From positions 1,302,001-1,366,000 of the forward strand of contig BBSY01000002.1 in the NCBI GenBank assembly GCA_000974665.1: DNA of 64,000 bases, given 5' to 3'. The translations under genes and the position numbers were made by a program. The stretch is from an alpha proteobacterium U9-1i. Lineage in GTDB: Bacteria; Pseudomonadota; Alphaproteobacteria; Caulobacterales; Aquidulcibacteraceae. Position 1 is the stretch's first letter. Every line of letters begins with the position of its first letter. The notes beneath the pieces are model-generated. The model saw nothing but the letters and a program-made list of their open reading frames with translations. It was not told the DNA's origin and made no database searches. Positions 1 to 6,168 of the stretch are shown here, in pieces.

Positions 1-177
1 GTCAAGCCGACCAAGCTCCGTCGATCGGCCGCGCCCGCTCCAAACCTCAATCACAAGCGCGTCCACCCTTTCTTCATGGGCGCAGCGCACAGCCTGCAGG
101 ATCACAGCGCAAACGTTGACCTCGCTGTTTCAGAGCGCGACGCTTCGAGGCGTCCAGAAAGTGCGCGGAGGGCCGAG

Positions 178-1329
178 ATGAAGGCAGGCTGGCGTGCAGG
201 GGCTTTGGTGGCGGGCGTCGCCGCGCTCGCGTTCGCGGCGGTGGCGGCGGCGGTTGAGTTGCGCTCCGGCAACGATGTGCAGCTCAACGGCACATTCTCC
301 GACCTCGCGTTTGCGGCGGGGGACAATGTCAGCCTCAGCCTCACGACCACGGACGATCTGGCCGCTGCCGGCGGCGAAGTGGCCGCGCGAGACGCGATCA
401 TGGACGACGTGTTCCTCTTTGGCGGGGATATCTCCTTCATCTCGTCGACGGCGCGCGATCTGTTCGCGGCGGGTGGCGAGATCGATGTACTGAGTGGAAC
501 AATCGCCGACGATGTCGTTGCGGCCGGCGGGCGCGTTAAACTGGCGCGCGAGGCGCGGGTTGACGGCGCAGTCGTGGTCGCAGGGCGTGAGATCACGATC
601 GAGGCGCCCGTGGGCGCGGGCCTGCGTGCGGCGGGCGGATCGATATCGCTCAACACCAATGTCAACGGTGACGTGTATCTCGACGGCGGAACGATCGTGA
701 TTGGTCCCGACACGCACATCACCGGCACGCTGACGCATCGTGGGCGCCGCGTTGAGCTTGCGCCGGACGCGCAGATTGACGGCCAGATTGTCGCGCTGAC
801 GCCGCGCGCGGAGCCGGACTACAAACGCCTTGCGCAAGTTGCCGGCTGGCTGGCGCTTAGCGTCTCACTTGGATTCTTGCTGTTGGGCGCGGTGGTTGCG
901 CTGGCGATGCCGCGCCTAATGAATGAAACCGCGGCAATCGCGCGGCGGCGGCCGTTGTCGATGCTGGGGCTCGGTTTTTTGATTTTCCTGCTCGCTCCAA
1001 TCATCTTCCTGTTCTTGATCGTATCCGTGCTTGGGCTGGCGCTCGGTTTTCTGTTGGCCGCCATCTACGCGGTGCTGTGGCCGCTCGCGCTTGCTGGGGC
1101 CGCGTATGCGCTTGGCATGCTCATCCGAACACGCGTGCGTCCGCTTGCGGCGCCGACACCAGGCGCAGGCGCGCGTTTGATGTGGAGCGCGATCGGGCTT
1201 GTGTTGCTGGTGCTCGTCGGTCTGATCCCGTTTCTTGGCTCGCTTGTTTGGCTGCTGGCGTTCCTGGTCGGGCTCGGCGCTGTTTCGGTTGAAGCCTCGC
1301 GCGCTTTGGCGCGCACGCCGGCGGCCTGA
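178..1329 (+). CDS. Bactofilin-like (polymer-forming) integral membrane protein
   Basis: A 383-aa protein. After a hydrophobic signal/anchor near residues 5-27, residues about 30-205 are a run of short glycine/aspartate-rich beta repeats (patterns such as AAGGEV, GGDISF, AAGGRV, DGGTIV). This is the right-handed beta-helix look of bactofilin or polymer-forming proteins. The C-terminal third (about residues 220-375) holds three to four strongly hydrophobic segments. The repeat part would lie outside the membrane and the C-terminus would anchor it. I chose the ATG at 178 because it follows GGAGGGCCGAG and directly opens the signal-like segment; an in-frame ATG at 76 would add 34 residues without hydrophobic character. 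A hairpin follows the gene. The envelope or scaffold role is inferred; the fold assignment rests on repeat pattern only. Confidence 0.65.
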   Translation: MKAGWRAGALVAGVAALAFAAVAAAVELRSGNDVQLNGTFSDLAFAAGDNVSLSLTTTDDLAAAGGEVAARDAIMDDVFLFGGDISFISSTARDLFAAGGEIDVLSGTIADDVVAAGGRVKLAREARVDGAVVVAGREITIEAPVGAGLRAAGGSISLNTNVNGDVYLDGGTIVIGPDTHITGTLTHRGRRVELAPDAQIDGQIVALTPRAEPDYKRLAQVAGWLALSVSLGFLLLGAVVALAMPRLMNETAAIARRRPLSMLGLGFLIFLLAPIIFLFLIVSVLGLALGFLLAAIYAVLWPLALAGAAYALGMLIRTRVRPLAAPTPGAGARLMWSAIGLVLLVLVGLIPFLGSLVWLLAFLVGLGAVSVEASRALARTPAA

Positions 1330-1350
1330 AACTCATCATCCGCAAACGAG

Positions 1351-1384
1351 AAAGGCGCGACGCCTGGCGGGGCATCGCGCCTTT
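1351..1384. terminator. Hairpin after the bactofilin-like gene
   Basis: AAAGGCGCGA and TCGCGCCTTT pair across a 14-nt loop. It lies 21 nt past the stop of the upstream gene. The T tract is short, so it may be a weak or bidirectional terminator. Its GGCGCG core resembles the three hairpins that follow the neighbouring micropeptide genes, so it could be a diverged fourth member of that family. Confidence 0.4.
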
Positions 1385-1490
1385 CCGCTTCGTGCTGCGA
1401 GACATGACCAAGCAGCGCAGAAGACGATGCATCAAGGATGCATGCGGCCCGCAACGTGGATGCTGGGTAATGCAATTGTGCAAAGAAAAA

Positions 1491-1514
1491 GGCGCAGACC
1501 CGAAGGTCCGCGCC
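1491..1514 (-). terminator. Terminator hairpin of micropeptide gene 1
   Basis: Read on the minus strand, GGCGCGGACC TTCG GGTCTGCGCC forms a 10-bp stem with one G-U type pair, followed by TTTTTCTTT. It lies about 30 nt beyond the stop of the 1546-1638 peptide gene. The same stem sequence recurs at 1757-1781 and 1976-2002. Confidence 0.75.
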
Positions 1515-1545
1515 TGACACACCGTCGCCTGGGACAGGACAGGGT

Positions 1546-1638
1546 TTAGGCGACGATTTGAGCCGCTTGCGCGGCAAGGGCGAGCGCGACAGGCGCGAAA
1601 AGCGTGAAGGCGATTGTGATGCTGATGAACTTCGTCAT
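1546..1638 (-). CDS. Micropeptide 1 of a tandem family (30 aa)
   Basis: A 30-codon reading frame from ATG (1638-1636) to TAA. It is preceded by AGAGGGGAAT at good ribosome-binding spacing and followed by its own terminator-like hairpin. The peptide starts MTKFISITIAF, has an all-hydrophobic middle with an APVALA segment, and ends AAQIVA. It resembles a bare signal peptide: lysine near the N-terminus, hydrophobic core, AxA-type cleavage possibilities, and only a few residues after them. Two further frames of the same design follow at 1812-1892 and 2036-2128, and all three end in IVA. The function is unknown. A membrane peptide, a leaderless secreted signal, or a translated regulatory leader are the options I can see; calling it expressed is inference from the repeated architecture. 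Confidence 0.6.
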   Translation of the reverse strand: MTKFISITIAFTLFAPVALALAAQAAQIVA

Positions 1639-1693
1639 GTGAAATTCCCCTCTGTTGAACTCTTACAACTGAGATGCCAGACGCGGCCGTAAT

Positions 1694-1702
1694 GGATGCG
1701 GC
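1694..1702 (-). repeat. Shared upstream motif, copy 1
   Basis: GGATGCGGC on the plus strand (GCCGCATCC on the coding strand), 56 nt upstream of micropeptide 1. The same 9-mer lies upstream of peptides 2 and 3 (1916-1924, 2191-2199). It may be a regulatory site or a remnant of unit duplication. Confidence 0.4.
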
Positions 1703-1756
1703 GCAGCAGAAATTCTTCAGTGCGCGCACAGCGCTTCATCGGCGCACAAAAAGTAA

Positions 1757-1781
1757 GGCGCGGACCTTGGGGGTCCGCGCC
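1757..1781 (-). terminator. Terminator hairpin of micropeptide gene 2
   Basis: GGCGCGGACC and GGTCCGCGCC form a perfect 10-bp stem around a 5-nt loop, extended by AAGG/CCTT. On the minus strand it is followed by TTACTTTTTGT. It lies between the stop of peptide 2 and the start of peptide 1, so each peptide has its own transcript end. Confidence 0.7.
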
Positions 1782-1811
1782 TTGTCCAACCGTCGCTTGC
1801 GGTGTGAGGGA

Positions 1812-1892
1812 TCAGGCGACGATCAGATATGCGTGCGTCATCGCGCCGCGACGGAGCGCGGGCGCGAAGGCAAAACGGATACGTTTGCTCAT
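1812..1892 (-). CDS. Micropeptide 2 of a tandem family (26 aa)
   Basis: A 26-codon frame from ATG (1892-1890) to TGA. It begins MSKRIRFAFAPAL, is more basic in the middle (LRRGAM) than its two relatives, and ends THAYLIVA. The match to peptides 1 and 3 is the M-[ST]-K start, the FA.AP.A core and the terminal IVA. The ribosome site (ACAGGGA, 9 nt upstream) is weaker than for peptide 1. It is four residues shorter and has lost part of the hydrophobic run, so it may be a diverging or non-functional copy. Its own hairpin follows. Function unknown. Confidence 0.5.
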   Translation of the reverse strand: MSKRIRFAFAPALRRGAMTHAYLIVA

Positions 1893-1915
1893 GACGAAAA
1901 TCCCTGTCGCACCTT

Positions 1916-1924
1916 GGATGCGGC
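1916..1924 (-). repeat. Shared upstream motif, copy 2
   Basis: GGATGCGGC, 24 nt upstream of micropeptide 2. It is part of a longer match CCTTGGATGCGGC shared with the copy at 2191 (CTTTGGATGCGGC). Confidence 0.4.
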
Positions 1925-1975
1925 AAGGGGCGCGCTTGGATGCGCCGGCGTCGAGAAAATTTTGGTTAAGTGAAA

Positions 1976-2002
1976 GGCGCGGACCCGGGCAAGGTCCGCG
2001 CC
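1976..2002 (-). terminator. Terminator hairpin of micropeptide gene 3
   Basis: GGCGCGGACC pairs perfectly with GGTCCGCGCC around a 7-nt loop. On the minus strand it is followed by TTTCACTTAACC. Same stem as at 1491 and 1757. Confidence 0.65.
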
Positions 2003-2035
2003 TCTTGAATTGATCATCGCGTGCGGGATTGGGGA

Positions 2036-2128
2036 TCAGGCGACGATCAAAGCAGCTTGGGCCAGCGCCGCGTGGGCGGCAGGCGCGAACATCGCGATGG
2101 CGATGGCGATGAAGGTGAGTTTGGACAT
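2036..2128 (-). CDS. Micropeptide 3 of a tandem family (30 aa)
   Basis: A 30-codon frame from ATG (2128-2126) to TGA. It starts MSKLTFIAIAIAMFAPAA and ends LAQAALIVA. It aligns without gaps to peptide 1 over the full length: matching M-x-K, FI.I.IA, FAP.A, A.AA and IVA. This makes coding, rather than chance, the better explanation for both frames. It has the same signal-peptide-like design with almost no mature part. It lies between the terminator hairpins of the EF-hand gene (2210-2242) and its own (1976-2002), so it probably has its own promoter in the roughly 80 nt upstream. Function unknown. Confidence 0.6.
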   Translation of the reverse strand: MSKLTFIAIAIAMFAPAAHAALAQAALIVA

Positions 2129-2190
2129 TTTCGGCTCCGAAAAGGGTGTTTGACGGTTCTTGCATTAAGGATGCTGCCAGTTTGACCTTT

Positions 2191-2199
2191 GGATGCGGC
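2191..2199 (-). repeat. Shared upstream motif, copy 3
   Basis: GGATGCGGC, 63 nt upstream of micropeptide 3 and just past the EF-hand gene terminator. Confidence 0.4.
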
Positions 2200-2209
2200 G
2201 CGCTGGAAA

Positions 2210-2242
2210 ATCCGGCCTGCCCGAAAATCAGGCAGGCCGGAT
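2210..2242 (-). terminator. Terminator of the EF-hand gene
   Basis: ATCCGGCCTGCC and GGCAGGCCGGAT form a perfect 12-bp stem around a 9-nt loop. It lies 5 nt past the EF-hand stop on the minus strand, with a TTTTCC run after it. Confidence 0.85.
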
Positions 2243-2247
2243 CGGGG

Positions 2248-2955
2248 TTAGCGACGGCGCGGCGGTGTTGGCGGCGTCGGCGGTTCGGGCGGCACAGGCG
2301 CCTCTAAACGCTCTGCCGCGCGGATGCGGCCATCGCCGTTGCCATCTTGCGCGTCGAACTGGCGAAGCTGCTGGTTGCGGAATTCCTCGGCTGAGAGGGC
2401 GCCATCGCCGTTGCGGTCGAATTCGTCGCTGTTGGTTGACATAAACATCATCATCGGCGGATGCGGCGGCATTGGCGGCATCGCGCCATGCCCGTGCCAG
2501 CTCGGACCATCATCACCGCCGCGCATGATGATCACCTCATCATCGCCATCAACACGGCGTTCGACGCGACGATCTACGCGGCGCTCCACGCGCCGTTCGC
2601 CGTCGTTTGCGCCGTGATGTTCGTTATGGGCTTCCTCGCCGTTGCGGATGATGCGAACGATGCGTTCGCCGTCGCCGCCTTCGCGCTCGATCCGCACGAC
2701 ATGATCGCCGTGATCGTCCAACGGCGGATGATCGGCATCGTTGAGGCGGCCGTCGTCGTTGCGGTCCAGTTCGCCGAACATGCGGTCGACGGCGGCCGTC
2801 ATCTCGGCGCGCGTGATCCACCCGTCAGTATCGGCATCCATGTTGTGGCCGCCGCCGGCGTGGATAAATACCCGGCGCTCATGTGTGTCAGGTTGGGCCT
2901 CCGCAGTGAGGGTGAGAGCGCCGAACGCGACGCCCAAGGCCAAAGCTAGTCTCAT
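2248..2955 (-). CDS. Secreted EF-hand calcium-binding protein
   Basis: A 235-aa protein with a clear signal peptide (residues 1-20, cleavage after AEA). Two EF-hand loops lie near the N-terminus (residues 40-51, DADTDGWITRAE, and 64-75, DRNDDGRLNDAD) and two near the C-terminus (DRNGDGALSAEE and DGNGDGRIRAAE). Between them is a charged linker with a tandem RRVE/RRVD repeat, a histidine-rich stretch and a proline/methionine-rich segment. The tail is proline-rich. It is likely a periplasmic or exported Ca2+ sensor or buffer. The ATG at 2955 opens the signal peptide; an upstream in-frame ATG at 3003 would mask it. It is divergently transcribed from the two-component system, so a shared regulatory region is possible. 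Confidence 0.8.
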   Translation of the reverse strand: MRLALALGVAFGALTLTAEAQPDTHERRVFIHAGGGHNMDADTDGWITRAEMTAAVDRMFGELDRNDDGRLNDADHPPLDDHGDHVVRIEREGGDGERIVRIIRNGEEAHNEHHGANDGERRVERRVDRRVERRVDGDDEVIIMRGGDDGPSWHGHGAMPPMPPHPPMMMFMSTNSDEFDRNGDGALSAEEFRNQQLRQFDAQDGNGDGRIRAAERLEAPVPPEPPTPPTPPRRR

Positions 2956-3039
2956 GGTAAATGTCCTCGCTGAAGCGGCGCCAATCGGCGCATCGGGGCG
3001 CAATCTCGGCTGCGTTCGTTTCCCGCGTAATTCAGCGTT

Positions 3040-3055
3040 GAAACATTCCCGAAAC
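3040..3055 (+). promoter_or_regulatory. Possible OmpR-type direct repeat
   Basis: Two GAAAC half-sites spaced 11 bp start-to-start, about one helical turn, lie between the divergent EF-hand gene and the response regulator gene; a GTTTC lies at 3018-3022. OmpR-family regulators commonly bind such direct repeats. The repeat is visible; autoregulation is inference. Confidence 0.3.
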
Positions 3056-3116
3056 AGGAACCCGATAGGGCTTTGGCTTGGATTGCGGAGCCGATTGGGC
3101 GAACATGCAGGTTAGA

Positions 3117-3827
3117 ATGTCCGAACCTGCCCAAGCCCCGCGCGTGCTGATCGTCGATGACGATGGCGATATCCGCGACGGCCTCGTCAGCGTGTTCGAG
3201 CGCGCGGGCTTCACCGCCTATTCCGCCCCCGACGTCGCGTCGATGGAGCGGATGCTGGCGGCCAAGGGCGCGGACCTGATCGTGCTCGACCTGATGATGC
3301 CGGGCGAGGATGGGCTCTCCGCCTGCCGCCGTCTCTCGGGCAAGGGCCGTCCGCCGATAATTATGCTCTCGGCCCTGGGCGATGACGCCGATCGCATCGT
3401 TGGCCTCGAAATCGGCGCTGACGACTACCTCGCCAAGCCCTGCAATCCGCGCGAGTTGGTGGCGCGCGCCCGCGCCGTGTTGCGTCGCGGCCGCGACGCC
3501 GAACCGGCGAGCGCGGAGCAATTGCGCTTCTCCGGCTATCGCTTCGACATCGCCCGCCGCGAACTGGTCGATCCGGATGGCGTGGTGATACCGCTTTCGA
3601 CCGGCGAGTTCCGCCTTCTGCGCGCGTTCGTGCAGCGCCCTCAACGCGTGCTTTCGCGCGAGCAATTGCTCGACTACGCCTTCTCCAACGACGGCGAAGT
3701 GTTTGACCGTGCCGTCGATGTGCAGGTGAGCCGATTGCGGCGCAAGCTCGAGCGGCCCGGCCAAGGCGAAATCATCCGCACCGTGCGCGGCGAAGGCTAT
3801 CTCTTCGCCGCTAAGCCTTCCGCCTGA
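3117..3827 (+). CDS. OmpR-family response regulator
   Basis: A 236-aa regulator. The receiver domain has acidic residues D14-D16, phosphoacceptor D58 (LIVLDLMMPG), S85 and K107 (YLAKP). A C-terminal winged-helix Trans_reg_C domain follows (about residues 135-232, ending RTVRGEGYLF). It is phosphorylated by a partner kinase and binds promoter direct repeats. The stop codon overlaps the kinase start by one base (TGATG), so the pair is translationally coupled. I chose the ATG at 3117 (MSEPAQ) because the receiver begins at residue 9; an ATG at 3105 is the alternative. The signal it answers to is not visible. Confidence 0.93.
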   Translation: MSEPAQAPRVLIVDDDGDIRDGLVSVFERAGFTAYSAPDVASMERMLAAKGADLIVLDLMMPGEDGLSACRRLSGKGRPPIIMLSALGDDADRIVGLEIGADDYLAKPCNPRELVARARAVLRRGRDAEPASAEQLRFSGYRFDIARRELVDPDGVVIPLSTGEFRLLRAFVQRPQRVLSREQLLDYAFSNDGEVFDRAVDVQVSRLRRKLERPGQGEIIRTVRGEGYLFAAKPSA

Positions 3828-5368
3828 TGGCGCGCTCCCGCGATCCCGCGCGCGGCCTGCCGATCGCAGCGCACCTTGGTTTACTCGTGGCGCTAGCGTT
3901 TGCCTCGGCTTTCGTCGTCATGATCGCCGTCGTGATCTTTCTGCCGCCGCGTCCACCGCAAGTGACGCGCGGCGATCAACTCGTGGAGCAATTTGCCGCC
4001 GGCTACGACACGGTGCGCGCGGATGGGCGTTTGCCCTCGGGCGACGGCATGCAATGGCGTTTTGTTAGTGCCGCGCCCGATGGTCGGAGCGTTGAGCCGC
4101 TCGCGCCATTGCGCATTGACGTAGCGCGTCGCGTCGCCGTCGCGCCGGAGAAGGTGCACATCGCCGCCGAAATGGCGCGGTCGGACGTGTTCGTGTTTCG
4201 CGTCCGTGACGTCGAGCGTCATGTGCGGGCGTTTGAGCGCCATGTTGCTGAGCACGAAAAGCTCGTCATCGAGGGGCAGGGAGAGGGCGCAGTGATCCAT
4301 CGCCTACCAGGAGAACCTGGTGAAAGGCGCGTGGAGCTACGTTTGGGAACGTGGGAGCGCCGCAGCGCACCACCCGGCGCGCCGACGCCGCCTGAACCCA
4401 TCGCGCCGCCGGAGCCACCCTTGTTCGCGCCTGCGCCGGCGGGCGTGATGTTGTTGTCCGGTTATACCTTCGCGGCGCAATTGCCGGATGGGCGTTGGCT
4501 TTCGATGAGCGAAGGTCGCGACTGGGAGCAATTGAGCTGGATTGGCCGTGCGGCGTTGGTCATCGGCGGCACGCTCGCGATGTTGTCGTTGCTGGCGCTG
4601 TTGTTCGCGCGGCGGCTCGCACGACCGATTCAGCACTTCGCGCTGGCTGTGGAAGCAGTCGGCGTCGATCCGCAACGCGAACCGGTCTCCGAAGAGGGGC
4701 CGCGCGAATTGCGTGGCGCGGCGCGGGCGATCAACACCATGCAAGCACGCCTGCGCGCGCTGATCGCGGATCGCACAAAGACACTTGCCGCCGTCGCCCA
4801 CGATATGCGCACGCCCTTGATGCGCTTACGTCTCACCGCCGAGAACGCACCGCCGGAGCAGCGCGAGCGGATGGCGAAAGAAATCGGCGAGGTCGAGGCG
4901 TTGGTCGCGAGCTTCATCGCCTTTGCGCGTGATGATCCGGCTGAGGAAGCGCGCGTGCGCCTTGACCTGAGCGCGTTGCTGCAAAGCTTGACGGATGATC
5001 AGGCCGAGGCGGGGCGCAATGTGAGTTTCAACGGTGATGAACGCATGGTCATCACCGGCCAATCGCTCGGGTTAAAACGCCTCTTCGCCAATCTGATCGA
5101 CAACGCGCTGAAATATGGCGGCGCCGCGCGAATGAGCCTCACACGCGGGGATGGGGTCGTCATCGTTGAAGTCGCCGATGATGGGCCAGGCATTCCGGCC
5201 GCGCAGCGCGAAACGGTGTTTGAGCCGTTCGTACGCCTCGCACAAAACGCCAGCGGCGCGGGCCTCGGCCTTCCCGCTGCCCGCTCGATCGCACGCGCAC
5301 ACGGGGGCGACATCGTGTTCGCCGACACCCAACGCGGCGCACTCGCGCGGGTGACGCTGCCGGGCTAG
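3827..5368 (+). CDS. Sensor histidine kinase (EnvZ-like)
   Basis: A 513-aa membrane kinase. TM1 is near residues 17-38 and TM2 near 240-260, leaving a periplasmic sensor region of about 200 residues with a proline-rich stretch before TM2. A HAMP-like linker (about 262-315) is followed by a HisKA domain with H325 in VAHDMRTPLMRLR. The ATPase domain has an N-box NLIDNALKYGG, G1 DDGPGIP and G2 GAGLGLPAAR. It autophosphorylates H325 and passes phosphate to the adjacent regulator. Its stop overlaps the stop of the convergent gene by a few bases. The ligand is unknown. Confidence 0.92.
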   Translation: MARSRDPARGLPIAAHLGLLVALAFASAFVVMIAVVIFLPPRPPQVTRGDQLVEQFAAGYDTVRADGRLPSGDGMQWRFVSAAPDGRSVEPLAPLRIDVARRVAVAPEKVHIAAEMARSDVFVFRVRDVERHVRAFERHVAEHEKLVIEGQGEGAVIHRLPGEPGERRVELRLGTWERRSAPPGAPTPPEPIAPPEPPLFAPAPAGVMLLSGYTFAAQLPDGRWLSMSEGRDWEQLSWIGRAALVIGGTLAMLSLLALLFARRLARPIQHFALAVEAVGVDPQREPVSEEGPRELRGAARAINTMQARLRALIADRTKTLAAVAHDMRTPLMRLRLTAENAPPEQRERMAKEIGEVEALVASFIAFARDDPAEEARVRLDLSALLQSLTDDQAEAGRNVSFNGDERMVITGQSLGLKRLFANLIDNALKYGGAARMSLTRGDGVVIVEVADDGPGIPAAQRETVFEPFVRLAQNASGAGLGLPAARSIARAHGGDIVFADTQRGALARVTLPG

Positions 5369-6060
5369 TCGCTCCCTCGAAAGCGCCCATCGCCTTCTTC
5401 GGTCACCAGAACGACGTCCGGATTTTCGGGCGCGATGCGCTCGAACAGGCCGACGTCCAGTTCGGCTTGAGGCGTAGGCCCCTTCAGCGGGGCGGCGACG
5501 CGCTCGGCCAGTTCGGTACGCTCCATCGGCGCGAGCGGGGCGGCGACGCCGGGGGGATGCATCGGGCGCCAGAAGGTGAGCTCCACCGCGAACTTGCCTT
5601 CACGCTCGACGATGTGGGCGAGCCCATTTTTCACGAGCGCGCCGTGACGGCGATTGATCTGTTTGTGATCCGAATAGAGGTTGGGCAGCACTTCGTGCGC
5701 AAGCTCTGCGGGATGGCCCAAAAGCTTGCGTGCTTCCTCGGGCGTGCGGGCGCGGCCGAGCGGCTTTTTGGCGGCGGCCTCGGCGGTGCGGGCGACGGGC
5801 GCGGGCGGCGCTGGCCGCCAATAGCGCATCGCCACGCGCCAAGCATCGTCGCGCCAAATCAGCTCGTATAGTCCGGACCCGTACAATCCGGGCGCGGCGT
5901 CTTCGGCGGCTGCAGGCGTGGCGAAGGTTTCCGCGAATTCCTCCATCGCGAGGAACACTGGGCCGCCGGCGAGGTTTGTCGCTTCGTCCTCGGTGCGCGC
6001 GACAGGGCAATTGCCCGCGCGGGCGGCGCCAAGGTTGGCAGCGAGAGGGAAAGCGGTCAT
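5365..6060 (-). CDS. Hypothetical protein with internal duplication
   Basis: A 231-aa protein I do not recognise. It seems to hold two related blocks: one ends WRVAMRYWRPAPP (about residue 85) and one ends FAVELTFWRPMHPP (about residue 170), each preceded by a loop-rich segment and short helices. No signal peptide or membrane segment is visible. The start at 6060 is preceded by CAGGGGCAG; an ATG at 6114 would add 18 residues. It converges on the histidine kinase (stops overlap by 4 bp) and diverges from the protease gene. No function is assigned. Confidence 0.6.
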   Translation of the reverse strand: MTAFPLAANLGAARAGNCPVARTEDEATNLAGGPVFLAMEEFAETFATPAAAEDAAPGLYGSGLYELIWRDDAWRVAMRYWRPAPPAPVARTAEAAAKKPLGRARTPEEARKLLGHPAELAHEVLPNLYSDHKQINRRHGALVKNGLAHIVEREGKFAVELTFWRPMHPPGVAAPLAPMERTELAERVAAPLKGPTPQAELDVGLFERIAPENPDVVLVTEEGDGRFRGSD

Positions 6061-6168
6061 GGGCTGCCCCTGCGGGCGGTACTCCGAAGCGCCGGGCGGA
6101 CATTTTCTTGTCATCGCGACCGGCCAAGCTATTCCTTTCTATCGGCTAAAAAGTGTGGGGAGCCAAGC

